Assembly (NCBI GenBank): GCA_945911015.1
Contig: CAMDZW010000020.1
Coordinates: forward strand, 1 to 64,000
Reading direction: 5' to 3'
Length of the DNA stretch: 64,000 nt
DNA from: an uncultured Propionibacteriaceae bacterium
Lineage (GTDB): Bacteria > Actinomycetota > Actinomycetes > Propionibacteriales > Propionibacteriaceae
Position numbers and translations under genes: made by a program. Position 1 is the first letter of the stretch. Each line of letters begins with the position of its first letter. Positions 33,923-43,259 of the stretch are shown here, piece after piece. The notes below the pieces were generated by a model. The model saw only the letters and a program-made list of their open reading frames with translations. It ran no database searches and was not told where the DNA came from.

Positions 33923-34585
33923 TCAGCTCTCGGCAGGCGGATTGCCGAGCTCGTACTCGACACGACTGAGGTCGTCGTCGGTGACGGCGGCATAGAGCAG
34001 ATCGCCGTCCTGGAAGACCGTGGCCGGCTCGGGCACGATGCCGCTGCCGAGACGTTGGATGAACGGAACCCGGGTCCGCACGGTCTTCTCGATCTGGCCG
34101 ACCTTGCGGCCGACCCAGCCACGGTCGGCCCTCACCTCGATCAGGCGGACATTGCCCGACGGGTCACGCCACAGCGGCTCTGACCCGGTTGGCAGCAGGC
34201 GTCGCATCACCTGGTCAGCCGCCCACCGAACGGTCGCGACGGTCGGGATGCCCAGCCGCTCGTAGACCTCGGCCCGACCGGGGTCGTAGATGCGGGCGAC
34301 GACATTGGTGACGTTGAAGGTCTCGCGGACGACCCGGGCGGCGATGATGTTGGAGTTGTCACCACTGGACACAGCTGCGAAGCCGTCGGCCCGGGTGATC
34401 CCGGCCGTGGTGAGCACATCTCTGTCGAAGCCGACCCCGGTCACCGTACGTCCGGCGAAATCGTCTCCGAGACGTCGGAATGCCGACTGTTCGATGTCGA
34501 TGACGGCCACCGAATGGCCTCTGGCCTCCAGACCACGGGCCAGCCCGGCACCCACCCGGCCACACCCCATGATCACGATGTGCAT
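33923..34585 (-). CDS. ceoB: Potassium uptake regulatory protein CeoB (TrkA family)
   Basis: A 220-residue TrkA-N/TrkA-C protein: MHIVIMGCGRVGAGLARGL nucleotide-binding motif, VIDIEQSAFRRL, AVSSGDNSNIIAARVVRE, then the C-terminal ligand domain (LIEVRADRGWVGRKV). Starts at ATG 34585 where the Rossmann strand begins; GGAAG lies upstream. First gene of ceoB-ceoC-OB-fold, diverging from the RNA methyltransferase. Confidence 0.92.
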   Translation of the reverse strand: MHIVIMGCGRVGAGLARGLEARGHSVAVIDIEQSAFRRLGDDFAGRTVTGVGFDRDVLTTAGITRADGFAAVSSGDNSNIIAARVVRETFNVTNVVARIYDPGRAEVYERLGIPTVATVRWAADQVMRRLLPTGSEPLWRDPSGNVRLIEVRADRGWVGRKVGQIEKTVRTRVPFIQRLGSGIVPEPATVFQDGDLLYAAVTDDDLSRVEYELGNPPAES

Positions 34586-34795
34586 GTACTCACTTCCCGT
34601 CGCTTGCCCGCTCATGCTGCGGGCGCTGCACCGTCACCGTACGAGGCGAATCGTCCTCGCCCGAAACGCTACACCGGCAACGGCCCGCCGGCGACCTGCG
34701 CAGCGCCGTGCAGCCTCCTGGTCAGCGACACACGTGTCACGGCTGCGGGGAACGACTGCCGCTGGCTGGTGCGGGATCGGCCGTAGTCTGTGGCA

Positions 34796-35962
34796 GTGAC
34801 CCAGATCGTTGAACCCGGTGAACTGATCGGCCCGGTGAACGTTGACCGTATCGCTCACGGCGGCCACGGCGTGGCCCGTCACGACGGCCGTGTTGTCTTT
34901 GTTCGGCACGCCGTCCCCGGGGAACAGGTGATGGTCCGCGTCACCGACACCAGCCATGACCGCTACTGGTCAGGGGATGCGGTGACGGTCCTGATGGCGA
35001 GCGAACACCGGGTTGAACCGGGGTGTGTGATCAGTGGTCCCGGGGGCTGTGGTGGATGCGACTTCCAACACATCTCGCCCGATCACCAACGCGAACTCAA
35101 ACGTCAGGTCGTGGCCGAGCAGCTCGACCGCCTGGCGGGTCTGGACTGGGACGGCATCGTCGAGGAGGGGCCGACCGGTGCCGGCGACGGTGTGGCCTGG
35201 CGGACCCGGACCCGTTGGTTCGGCGCAGGTGAGGCCTGGGGCCTGCGGGCCCACCACAGTCATCGCGTGGTGCCGCTCCCGGCCGAGGGGTGCCAGATTG
35301 CACTCGCCGGACCTCCCACAACGTCGGGTCGAGTCGCCGACGTGACGCTGGCCAGCGACGGCTCACGCACCGAGACGATCGATGACGTACGGGTGAGCGG
35401 CACGTCCCCGGTGGTGCAGCGGGCCGATGGTCGCGACCACTGGGTGGCCGCGGACGGCTTCTGGCAGGTCCATCCCCGGGCGGCCGACATCCTGGTGGCT
35501 GCTGTCATCGACGGGCTGCAACCGGAGGTGGGGGAGCGGGCTGTCGACCTGTACTGCGGTGTGGGGCTGTTTGCCGGGGCCCTGGACGCCCGCGGCCTGA
35601 AGGTCTGGGGTGTCGAAGCAGGCTGGTCCGCGATTGAGTTGGCTCGTCGCAACGTGCCTGGCGCCACCTTCCGGGCAGGGCGAGTTGAACGCAGTCTGGC
35701 CAAGCTGCCCGCCGATGTCGATCTGGTCGTGCTCGATCCACCCCGCAAAGGAGCTCGCCGTCCGGTGATGGAAGCGGTGCTGGCCCTCGCGCCACGACGG
35801 ATCGCCTATGTGGCCTGCGACCCGTCAGCCCTGGCTCGTGACCTGGCGATTGCTGCCGAACACGGCTGGCGGGCCGCCGGGATCCGTGCGTTCGACCTGT
35901 TCCCGATGACTCATCATGTGGAATGCGTGGCCGTGCTGGAGCCGCGCCACCGGTCACAGTGA
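34796..35962 (+). CDS. TRAM-domain RNA 5-methyluridine methyltransferase (TrmA/RlmCD family)
   Basis: SAM-dependent m5U methyltransferase of 388 residues (Rv2689c type). Order: N-terminal TRAM domain (DRIAHGGHGVARHDGRVVFV), a Cys cluster for an iron-sulfur centre (CVISGPGGCGGC plus the later EGCQIAL), SAM site VDLYCGVGLFAGAL, DPPRKGAR, and the catalytic-cysteine motif YVACDPSALARDL. GTG 34796 is chosen because TAGTCT (34784-34789) ends 6 nt upstream with no ribosome site. The RNA target (tRNA U54 or 23S) cannot be decided. Its stop overlaps the convergent malY stop by 9 bp. Confidence 0.92.
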   Translation: MTQIVEPGELIGPVNVDRIAHGGHGVARHDGRVVFVRHAVPGEQVMVRVTDTSHDRYWSGDAVTVLMASEHRVEPGCVISGPGGCGGCDFQHISPDHQRELKRQVVAEQLDRLAGLDWDGIVEEGPTGAGDGVAWRTRTRWFGAGEAWGLRAHHSHRVVPLPAEGCQIALAGPPTTSGRVADVTLASDGSRTETIDDVRVSGTSPVVQRADGRDHWVAADGFWQVHPRAADILVAAVIDGLQPEVGERAVDLYCGVGLFAGALDARGLKVWGVEAGWSAIELARRNVPGATFRAGRVERSLAKLPADVDLVVLDPPRKGARRPVMEAVLALAPRRIAYVACDPSALARDLAIAAEHGWRAAGIRAFDLFPMTHHVECVAVLEPRHRSQ

Positions 35963-37078
35963 GGCGGCGATCCGGTCCACGGCTTCGGTGAGGGTTGCGG
36001 GAGACGCGGCATAGTTCACCCGTACCCACTGGCCGTGGTCGGGGGAGAAGGCCCTGCCCGGGACGGTCGCCACCTTCGCCTGCTCCAGGAAGTGGGTCAT
36101 CGGGTCAGTCAGTCCCAGTGCCGTGCAGTCCCACCACGCCAGATAGGTCGCCGGACCGGACACGGCCTGCACTCCGGGGAGGCGGGAACCGACCAACGAG
36201 CTCAGCAGGGCGGCCCGGTCGTCGAGCTCGGTGCGTAGTTGTGCCAGCCAGCTGCCGTCGCTGGCCCAGGCAGCCCGCTGGGCCTCGATCGCCAGTTGTT
36301 GGGCCGAGTGGAGGACAAAGCTGCGCATCCCCCGTACGAGATCACGGGTGCGCGGTCCGACCAGGAGGACCGCTGCCCGCAGCGCGGCGAGGTTGAAGGT
36401 CTTCGATGCGCTGTGGAGGGCGATGCCGTGGTCGGCGACCGAGAGCCAGGGCACGAAATGGGTGCCGGTCCTGGTCAGCGGGGCGTGGATCTCATCGCTG
36501 ATCACCAGGATCTGGTGCCGCAGTGCCAAGTCGGAGATGATGGCGAGTTCCTCGGCGCTGTGCAGTGTGCCGGTCGGGTTGTGGGGGCTGCACAGGATGT
36601 AGGCCGCACCCGCGCCGGCCTCGACGAAGGCACGCTCGAGGGCCTCGGGATCCAATCGGAAGTCCGAGGTCAGCGGGGCGTGGATGGCCTCACGGCCGAG
36701 TGAGGTGAGCAGGGAGAAGAAGGCCGCATAGACGGGCGGGCTGACCACGACCCCTGAACCGTGCGGGGTGAGACGGTCGATCACCTCACCGATGCCGATC
36801 ATCACGTCCGGTACGACCTTGTGGTCGGTCAGGTCGGGGGTCCAGTCCCACTCCCGATCAGCGAAAGCGGTGAAGGCGTTGGTGAGGGCGGTGGTGGAAC
36901 GGGTGTAGCCAGTGTCTCCGCGCGACACCATCGCCGTGACGGCCTCGACCACGTCCGGGCAGGGACGGCTGTCCATCTCGGCCACGAAGAGCGGGAGGAC
37001 CTCGGGTCCGTACGACGTCCATTTCTGGCTGGTCCGTGATCGGTGGAGGTCAGCGGCGGCCTGGTCAAGGATGGGCAT
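35954..37078 (-). CDS. PLP-dependent MalY/PatB-type C-S lyase (aminotransferase fold)
   Basis: Fold-type I PLP enzyme of 374 residues. MalY/PatB hallmarks: LPLFVAEMDSRPCPDV near the N-terminus, ILCSPHNPTG (171-180), VISDEIHAPL, and PLP lysine K226 in SASKTFNLA. Family members cleave cystathionine or other S-conjugates to pyruvate, ammonia and thiol; PatB/MalY also have regulatory reports. Starts at ATG 37078 and diverges from acnA across an intergenic region that holds a perfect palindrome. Confidence 0.9.
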   Translation of the reverse strand: MPILDQAAADLHRSRTSQKWTSYGPEVLPLFVAEMDSRPCPDVVEAVTAMVSRGDTGYTRSTTALTNAFTAFADREWDWTPDLTDHKVVPDVMIGIGEVIDRLTPHGSGVVVSPPVYAAFFSLLTSLGREAIHAPLTSDFRLDPEALERAFVEAGAGAAYILCSPHNPTGTLHSAEELAIISDLALRHQILVISDEIHAPLTRTGTHFVPWLSVADHGIALHSASKTFNLAALRAAVLLVGPRTRDLVRGMRSFVLHSAQQLAIEAQRAAWASDGSWLAQLRTELDDRAALLSSLVGSRLPGVQAVSGPATYLAWWDCTALGLTDPMTHFLEQAKVATVPGRAFSPDHGQWVRVNYAASPATLTEAVDRIAASL

Positions 37079-37102
37079 GGGAACATCGTGGCCGACGTGA
37101 TA

Positions 37103-37116
37103 TCTTGACGTCAAGA
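37103..37116. promoter_or_regulatory. Perfect 14-bp palindrome upstream of acnA (TCTTGACGTCAAGA)
   Basis: TCTTGAC/GTCAAGA is an exact palindrome 50 bp before acnA and 25 bp before malY. TTGACG is embedded in both directions, so a bound regulator could block -35 recognition for either gene. The cognate protein is unknown; no acnR-type gene lies next to acnA. Confidence 0.55.
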
Positions 37117-37165
37117 GTTCTCGGTGCGGCGGGTGCTGGGAACGTGAGTCCCAGGAGTTGACCTG

Positions 37166-39979
37166 ATGAGTGTGAACAGCTTCGGTGCCCAGGACGAGCT
37201 TGATGTCAACGGCACGTCGTACCAGATCTTCCGACTCGACAAGGTCGAGGGGAGCGAAAAGCTGCCGTACAGCCTGAAGATCCTGTTGGAGAACCTGTTG
37301 CGCACCGAGGACGGTGCCAACATCACCGCGGACGACATCCGCGCGCTGGGTGCGTGGGATCCCGATGCTGAACCCAGCAAGGAGATCCAGTTCACCCCGG
37401 CTCGGGTGATCATGCAGGACTTCACCGGTGTGCCCTGTGTCGTCGACTTGGCCACCATGCGTGAGGCGATCGCCGATCTCGGTGGCGATCCGACCAAGGT
37501 GAACCCCCTGTCGCCGGCCGAGATGGTGATCGACCACTCGGTGATCGCGGACGTCTTCGGCACGGCTGACGCCTTCCAGCGGAACGTCGAGATCGAGTAC
37601 GGCCGCAACCGGGAGCGTTACCAGTTCCTGCGCTGGGGCCAGACCGCCTTCGACGACTTCAAGGTCGTCCCGCCGGGCACCGGAATCGTGCACCAGGTCA
37701 ACATTGAGCACTTGGCGCGCGTGATCTTCCCCAGGAACGTCGACGGCGTGCTGCAGGCCTACCCCGACACCTGCGTCGGCACCGACTCCCACACCACCAT
37801 GGTCAACGGCCTCGGCGTCGTCGGCTGGGGTGTCGGCGGGATCGAGGCCGAGGCTGCCATGCTCGGCCAGCCGGTCTCGATGCTGATCCCGCGTGTGGTC
37901 GGCTTCAAGCTCTCCGGTGAGCTGCCCGAGGGCGCCACGGCCACTGACCTGGTGCTGACGATCACCGAGATGCTGCGTGAACACGGTGTGGTCGGCAAGT
38001 TCGTCGAGTTCTACGGACCCGGCGTGTCGCAGGTGCCGCTGGCCAACCGGGCCACGATCGGCAACATGAGCCCCGAGTACGGCTCCACGATCGCGGTCTT
38101 CCCGGTCGACCAACAGACCATCGACTACCTGCGCCTCACCGGTCGCGAGGAGCAGCAGCTTGCCCTGGTGGAGGCCTACGCCAAGGCCCAGGGCCTGTGG
38201 CACGACGAGAACCACGAGCCCTCGTACTCCGAGCGGATCGAGCTGGACCTGGGCACCGTGGTGCCCAGCATCGCCGGCCCGAAGCGGCCCCAGGACCGGG
38301 TGAAGCTGAGCGAGGCCAAGCAGACCTTCCGCAGCGCCTTGGAGGCCTATGTCTCCGATGAGTACGCCATCGACAAGGGTCGGGTCGACGAAGCCTCGCG
38401 AGAGTCCTTCCCGGCCAGTGACTCCCCGGCGGTGTTCAACGGGCAGGATCCTGATGACAAGCCGTTCGAGGGCACGGGCGAGTCGCATCCGGGACGGGCG
38501 AGCTCGCCCACGCCGGTGACCCTGGCCGACGGCAGCTCCTTCAAACTGGACCACGGGGCGGTGACGATCGCAGCGATCACCTCCTGCACCAACACCTCCA
38601 ACCCGAGCGTGATGGTCGGTGCCGCCCTGGTGGCCAAGAAGGCGATCGAGCTCGGCCTTCAGCGCAAGCCATGGGTCAAGACGACGCTGGCCCCCGGCTC
38701 GAAGGTCGTCATGGACTACTACGACCGGGCCGGGCTGACGCCGTACCTGGACAAGCTGGGCTTCAACCTGGTCGGCTACGGCTGTACGACGTGCATCGGC
38801 AACTCCGGTCCGCTGATCCCCGAGGTCAGCAAGGCCGTCAACGATTCCGATCTGGCCGTCGTCTCGGTCCTGTCGGGCAACCGCAACTTCGAGGGTCGGA
38901 TCAACCCCGACATCAAAATGAACTACCTGGCCAGCCCCCCGCTGGTTGTGGTGTATGCGCTGGCCGGCACCATGGACATCGATTTCGCGACCGAGCCGAT
39001 CGCGACCACACCGGACGGCAAGGACGTGTTCCTGCCTGACGTGTGGCCGACCCAGGCCGAGATTGACGAGGTCGTGGCCGGGGCGATTGGCTCGGAGATG
39101 TTCACCGAGTCCTATGCCGACGTCTTCGCCGGTGACGCCCAGTGGCAGAGCCTGCCCACCCCGGAGGGGCGCACCTTCGAGTGGGCCGACGACTCGACCT
39201 ACGTCCGCAAGCCTCCGTACTTCGACGGCATGCCGGCCGAGCCGGAGCCGGTCACCGACATCAGCGGCGCGCGGGTGCTGCTCAAGCTCGGCGACTCGGT
39301 CACCACCGACCACATCTCTCCGGCCGGTGCGATCAAGGGCGACAGCCCCGCGGGTCTCTACCTGAGCGAACAGGGTGTGGATCGGCGTGACTTCAACTCC
39401 TACGGCTCCCGCCGCGGCAACCACGAGGTGATGGTGCGGGGCACCTTCGCCAACATCCGGCTGCGCAACCAGCTGGCGCCGGGCACCGAGGGTGGTTTCA
39501 CTCGCGACTTCACCCAGGCCGATGCTCCGGTCACCTCGGTCTACGATGCCTCGGTGAACTACATTGCAGCCGGTACGCCTCTGGTCGTGCTGGGTGGCAA
39601 GGAGTACGGCTCCGGGTCGTCGCGGGACTGGGCGGCCAAGGGCACGGCCCTGCTGGGCGTGCGTGCGGTCATCACCGAGTCGTACGAGCGGATCCACCGT
39701 TCGAACCTGATCGGCATGGGAGTTCTCCCGCTGCAGTTCCCGGCGGGGGAGAGTGCCGAGTCGCTGGGTCTGACCGGTGAGGAGTCCTTCTCGATCACCG
39801 GCGTGACCGAGCTCAACTCGGGCACCACCCCGAAGACCGTCAAGGTCGTGGCTTCCCGCGAGGGCGCTGACGACGTCACCTTCGACGCGGTCGTCCGGAT
39901 CGACACTCCCGGCGAGGCGGACTACTACCGCAACGGCGGCATCATGCAGTACGTGCTGCGCCAGCTCGTTGCCAAGTGA
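37166..39979 (+). CDS. acnA: Aconitate hydratase A
   Basis: TCA-cycle enzyme that isomerises citrate to isocitrate using a [4Fe-4S] cluster. At 937 residues it is a full AcnA/IRP-type protein with the actinobacterial insertion (about residues 400-455, rich in Ser/Asp/Pro). Cluster cysteines are in [13 protein letters not shown] and [24 protein letters not shown] holds the swivel-domain active-site residues. AGGAG lies nine bases before ATG 37166. It ends in a strong hairpin terminator. The stop-free antisense frame across this gene is a codon-bias artefact. Confidence 0.98.
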   Translation: MSVNSFGAQDELDVNGTSYQIFRLDKVEGSEKLPYSLKILLENLLRTEDGANITADDIRALGAWDPDAEPSKEIQFTPARVIMQDFTGVPCVVDLATMREAIADLGGDPTKVNPLSPAEMVIDHSVIADVFGTADAFQRNVEIEYGRNRERYQFLRWGQTAFDDFKVVPPGTGIVHQVNIEHLARVIFPRNVDGVLQAYPDTCVGTDSHTTMVNGLGVVGWGVGGIEAEAAMLGQPVSMLIPRVVGFKLSGELPEGATATDLVLTITEMLREHGVVGKFVEFYGPGVSQVPLANRATIGNMSPEYGSTIAVFPVDQQTIDYLRLTGREEQQLALVEAYAKAQGLWHDENHEPSYSERIELDLGTVVPSIAGPKRPQDRVKLSEAKQTFRSALEAYVSDEYAIDKGRVDEASRESFPASDSPAVFNGQDPDDKPFEGTGESHPGRASSPTPVTLADGSSFKLDHGAVTIAAITSCTNTSNPSVMVGAALVAKKAIELGLQRKPWVKTTLAPGSKVVMDYYDRAGLTPYLDKLGFNLVGYGCTTCIGNSGPLIPEVSKAVNDSDLAVVSVLSGNRNFEGRINPDIKMNYLASPPLVVVYALAGTMDIDFATEPIATTPDGKDVFLPDVWPTQAEIDEVVAGAIGSEMFTESYADVFAGDAQWQSLPTPEGRTFEWADDSTYVRKPPYFDGMPAEPEPVTDISGARVLLKLGDSVTTDHISPAGAIKGDSPAGLYLSEQGVDRRDFNSYGSRRGNHEVMVRGTFANIRLRNQLAPGTEGGFTRDFTQADAPVTSVYDASVNYIAAGTPLVVLGGKEYGSGSSRDWAAKGTALLGVRAVITESYERIHRSNLIGMGVLPLQFPAGESAESLGLTGEESFSITGVTELNSGTTPKTVKVVASREGADDVTFDAVVRIDTPGEADYYRNGGIMQYVLRQLVAK

Positions 39980-40007
39980 GCTGAGCGACTCCCGTACGTG
40001 AGTCACC

Positions 40008-40041
40008 AACGCCCCGTCAGGCTTCGGCCTGGCGGGGCGTT
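40008..40041 (+). terminator. acnA terminator hairpin
   Basis: Inverted repeat AACGCCCCGTCAGGC, TTCG loop, GCCTGGCGGGGCGTT: a 15-bp stem with one mismatch and a stable UUCG tetraloop, 28 bp after the acnA stop. Confidence 0.85.
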
Positions 40042-40086
40042 CGCCATGTCATGTGCTGGCGATGTCACGAAGCACCAGCAGGGCAC

Positions 40087-40701
40087 TTATGATTCAAATA
40101 TTCGGTGGTCGATCTTGGATAGCCAAGGGTCATCCGGTGGTCGTCGTGCGACTCGATCTCGCAACCACTGGAGTTCGCGTTCGGTGAGAACAGGTAACAG
40201 GTTGTGAAAGTCGGCGTCGTCCTCGGCGCGATGCTGGCGCGACTTGTAGAGCAGGATGACTTCAGGCGTTTGGTACGGAGTTCCGGCGGGCGTTACCTTC
40301 GTGAGCGAGTCGATGTCCATCCGGATGCTGTGCCGACCACGGGGAAAGACCCAGTGATTGTTCTCGAACAGAGCTGGCAGTAGCTGTACCGCCATTGGTG
40401 CATCGGGGAGGACCAGCGCATCAGGCCCAGGGCGGAGCGGTGCTCGGTCTACCCATGGGCGCCGATCGCCTGTCATCGGGTTCTCGAGGAAGACGTCGCG
40501 TTCGGCGATCCACGCTTCAAGCAGCTGCTGGTCGTCGGCTCGCATCGCGATGTCGACGTCCTTATGCGGCCGAGTGACACGACCGAGATGTAGGTCGATG
40601 GCCCATCCGCCCACAACCCAGAACGATCCTTGATAATCCCTGAGATAGTCGATCACGGGCGCGACTGCCAGGTCGGGGTTGTCGCTCAGTGATGTACTCA
40701 C
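40087..40701 (-). CDS. Nucleotidyltransferase-domain protein (LinB/AadB-like aminoglycoside adenylyltransferase fold)
   Basis: A 204-residue nucleotidyltransferase: VVGGWAIDLHLGRVTRPHKDVDIAMRADDQ carries the GGWA and D-x-D metal motif, followed by QLLPALFENNHWVFPRGR and a C-terminal helical part (PEVILLYKSRQHRAEDDADF). Related folds adenylylate antibiotics or act as toxins; which applies here is unknown. GTG 40701 overlaps the stop of the upstream ORF (GTGA). AT content rises around its 3' end and the pair sits alone after the acnA terminator, which suggests an acquired patch. Confidence 0.82.
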   Translation of the reverse strand: MSTSLSDNPDLAVAPVIDYLRDYQGSFWVVGGWAIDLHLGRVTRPHKDVDIAMRADDQQLLEAWIAERDVFLENPMTGDRRPWVDRAPLRPGPDALVLPDAPMAVQLLPALFENNHWVFPRGRHSIRMDIDSLTKVTPAGTPYQTPEVILLYKSRQHRAEDDADFHNLLPVLTERELQWLRDRVARRPPDDPWLSKIDHRIFES

Positions 40702-41015
40702 GTGCCACCTCCAATCCTGGGCACCCCGGTCAGCGAAGAGCCGACGAGTTGCACCCTCGTTGAATCGATGAAGGGCAGATGACGGTCGCCTTGGTGGCTG
40801 ACCAGAGGCGATCGGACGCTCATCTCACGTGCTGACCGCAGGTCGATGATCCGGGAGGGATCGGCTGCCAAGAGGGCTGCGTGGCCGTCCGGTGTCAAGT
40901 GGTCCAGCTCGCCGCTTCTGATGACTGAACGGTCGGCCGTGAAGCCGCCCGCCATCAACTTCAACCCGCCGATGTCCCGGACATTCCTTGCGCCAGACCA
41001 GTTCAATACAGCCAT
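40698..41015 (-). pseudogene. Truncated tyrosine/serine phosphatase-like ORF
   Basis: A 105-residue ORF beginning MAVLNWSGARNVRDIGGLKL and continuing RSGELDHLTPDG and IIDLRSAREM, which matches the N-terminal third of Y_phosphatase3-type protein phosphatases (NFRDLGG ... VIDLR). The catalytic HCxxGKDR loop is missing: the frame ends at 40698, coupled (GTGA) to the nucleotidyltransferase start. GGGAG lies eight bases before ATG 41015, so it may still be translated. Either a truncated remnant or a recruited small partner. Confidence 0.6.
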
Positions 41016-41153
41016 ACTCAATGCTCCCACAGCAACTGGGGCAGACCTGACCTCCACCAGGAGGTCCTCGACAGCCTCCACCATCCTCACGGCTGAAGTC
41101 GAGGTGGGTCGACCTCAGGGACGCACTCGGGGACAAACCGTGTGCAGCCTTGC

Positions 41154-41182
41154 TCGTTGTCTGTTCGAACGCTGGGTAAACT
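41154..41182 (+). promoter_or_regulatory. dxs promoter (leaderless)
   Basis: TCGTTG (41154-41159), 17-bp spacer, TAAACT (41177-41182), then 7 nt to the dxs ATG. There is no ribosome site, so transcription probably starts at or next to the ATG. Confidence 0.5.
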
Positions 41183-41189
41183 CGCCGGT

Positions 41190-43091
41190 ATGCCCCAGTT
41201 GGACTCGATCGACGGCCCGGCCGATCTGCGTCACCTGTCCCCGGACGAGGTGGCTGATCTGGCTGCTCAGATCAGGCAGTTCCTGATCAACCATGTCAGC
41301 CGGACCGGGGGCCACCTCGGTCCGAATCTCGGTGTGGTCGAGCTGACCCTGGGCCTGCACCGCGTCTTCGACTCTCCGCAGGATCCGATCATCTTCGACG
41401 TTGGTCATCAGGCATACGTCCACAAGATCCTCACCGGTCGGCAGGACGATTTTGATCGGTTGCGCCAACAGGACGGGCTGTCCGGCTATCCCAGCCGGGC
41501 CGAGTCCGAGCACGACTGGGTCGAGAACTCCCACGCCTCGACCGCGCTGTCCTATGCCGAGGGCATGGCCAAGGCATTGCGGCTGACCGACCCTGACGAC
41601 ACCGAACGCCGGGTCGTGGCGGTGATCGGCGACGGGGCCCTGACCGGCGGCATGGCCTGGGAGGCCCTGAACAACATTGCCGCCGACCCGTCATTGCCGA
41701 TCGTGATCGTGATCAATGACAACGGTCGTTCCTACACCCCGACCGTCGGTGGGCTGGCCAACTACCTCAATGACCTGCGGACCAACCCGCGCTATGAGCC
41801 TGTGCTCGATCTCGTACGGCGCAATGTCAGTCGCACGCCGCTGGTCGGGCCTGCGGCCTACGAGCTGCTCCACGGCATCAAGAGTGGGCTGAAGGACATC
41901 CTGGCGCCGCAGGGACTGTTCTCCGACCTCGGCCTGAAATATGTCGGCCCGATCGACGGCCACGACCAGGCATCAGTGGAGCGGGCCCTGCAGCAGGCCA
42001 AGCAGTACGGCGGGCCGGTGCTGGTGCACTGCCTCACCCACAAGGGCCAGGGATTCCAGGCTGCCCTGGACAATGAGGAGGACCAGTTCCACTCGGTCGG
42101 CAAGATCGACGCCGTCACCGGAGAGCCGCTGCAGTCGGCCAACAATCCGAACTGGACCGCAGCCTTCTCCCGCGAGATGCTGCAGCTGGGGGCCAGCCAC
42201 GACGACGTGGTGGCGATCACCGCGGCCATGTTGCACCCGACCGGGCTGGCGGCCTTCGCCGCACAGTGGCCCGACCGCACCTTCGATGTAGGGATCGCCG
42301 AACAGCATGCCGTCACCTCCGCAGCCGGTCTGGCAATGGCCGGCCTTCACCCGGTGGTGGCGATCTACTCGACCTTCCTCAACCGCGCGTACGACCAGCT
42401 GTTGATGGATGTCGCCCTGCACAAGCTCGGCGTCACCTTCGTCCTGGACCGGGCTGGCATCACTGGGCCCGATGGCGCCTCGCACCATGGCATGTGGGAC
42501 TGTTCGCTGTTGCAAACCGTGCCCGGAGCCCATCTGGCCCAACCACGGGACGCGGCCCGACTGGGAGCCGCCCTGGAACAGTCGGTCGCGGTCAAGGACG
42601 CGCCGACGGTGATCCGGTTCTCCCGGGACTGCCCGCCGGTTGAGGACATTGACCCGGTCCGCACAGTTGACGGCATCGATGTGCTGACCGAGGACGATGA
42701 CCCCGAGGTGCTGATGGTGGGGTATGGGGCGATGGTCGAGACGGCGCTTGCCGCTGCTGAGCTGCTGCGTGGCGACGGGATTCCGGTGCGGGTGGTGGAT
42801 CCGGTCTGGTCGCTGCCGTTCAACTCGTCGTTGGTGACCATGGCTGCAGCACACTCACGCGTGTTCACGATCGAAGACAGCGGCGTCGTCGGGGGCTGCG
42901 GTGCCCGGCTCACCCAGGAACTCGCCCAGCGCGGGCACCGTACGGCGATCCACAACCTCGGTGTGCCGCAGGAGTTCCAGGCCCATGGCAGCCGCAGTGA
43001 GGTCCTGGAGCGTTGTGGATTGACCGCTGAGCAGGTCGCCTCGACTGTCGCCCAGACGGTCACGGCGGACGCCCTCCTCTCCCAGATCTGA
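41190..43091 (+). CDS. dxs: 1-deoxy-D-xylulose-5-phosphate synthase
   Basis: First enzyme of the MEP isoprenoid pathway; condenses pyruvate and glyceraldehyde-3-phosphate with thiamine diphosphate. 633 residues, full length. Landmarks: [19 protein letters not shown] motif [16 protein letters not shown], the catalytic region [20 protein letters not shown], and the [14 protein letters not shown] loop. Starts at ATG 41190, downstream of a leaderless-type promoter. Same neighbourhood as M. tuberculosis dxs1 (Rv2682c), ahead of the RNase D and heme genes. Confidence 0.98.
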   Translation: MPQLDSIDGPADLRHLSPDEVADLAAQIRQFLINHVSRTGGHLGPNLGVVELTLGLHRVFDSPQDPIIFDVGHQAYVHKILTGRQDDFDRLRQQDGLSGYPSRAESEHDWVENSHASTALSYAEGMAKALRLTDPDDTERRVVAVIGDGALTGGMAWEALNNIAADPSLPIVIVINDNGRSYTPTVGGLANYLNDLRTNPRYEPVLDLVRRNVSRTPLVGPAAYELLHGIKSGLKDILAPQGLFSDLGLKYVGPIDGHDQASVERALQQAKQYGGPVLVHCLTHKGQGFQAALDNEEDQFHSVGKIDAVTGEPLQSANNPNWTAAFSREMLQLGASHDDVVAITAAMLHPTGLAAFAAQWPDRTFDVGIAEQHAVTSAAGLAMAGLHPVVAIYSTFLNRAYDQLLMDVALHKLGVTFVLDRAGITGPDGASHHGMWDCSLLQTVPGAHLAQPRDAARLGAALEQSVAVKDAPTVIRFSRDCPPVEDIDPVRTVDGIDVLTEDDDPEVLMVGYGAMVETALAAAELLRGDGIPVRVVDPVWSLPFNSSLVTMAAAHSRVFTIEDSGVVGGCGARLTQELAQRGHRTAIHNLGVPQEFQAHGSRSEVLERCGLTAEQVASTVAQTVTADALLSQI

Positions 43092-43224
43092 GCGGGGGAC
43101 GGGCCGCCCTCGCCGGCGGTCGGTCATCGCGGGCCTTGAGTGAGTCCGCCGGAATTGTCAGACCCCTGATCCAGACTTTGCCATACAGCGACCAGTCGTG
43201 ATGGAACACAGGTACGAATAGGTG

Positions 43225-43253
43225 TTGACTGGACACGTGTAGGAATATATGAT
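43225..43253 (+). promoter_or_regulatory. Near-consensus promoter of the HNH gene (leaderless)
   Basis: TTGACT (43225-43230), a 17-bp spacer and TATGAT (43248-43253), with the ATG 6 nt further on. This is the closest match in the window to a housekeeping sigma promoter; no ribosome site is present. Confidence 0.75.
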
Positions 43254-43259
43254 GGGATC

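Noticed and set aside
37079-40009. Minus-strand reading frame running without a stop from the C-S lyase across the whole aconitase gene (1351 codons)
   Set aside because: Codon third-position GC bias of acnA keeps the antisense frame open. The part beyond 37078 has no domain text, while the opposite strand is a complete AcnA. The real minus-strand gene starts at ATG 37078.
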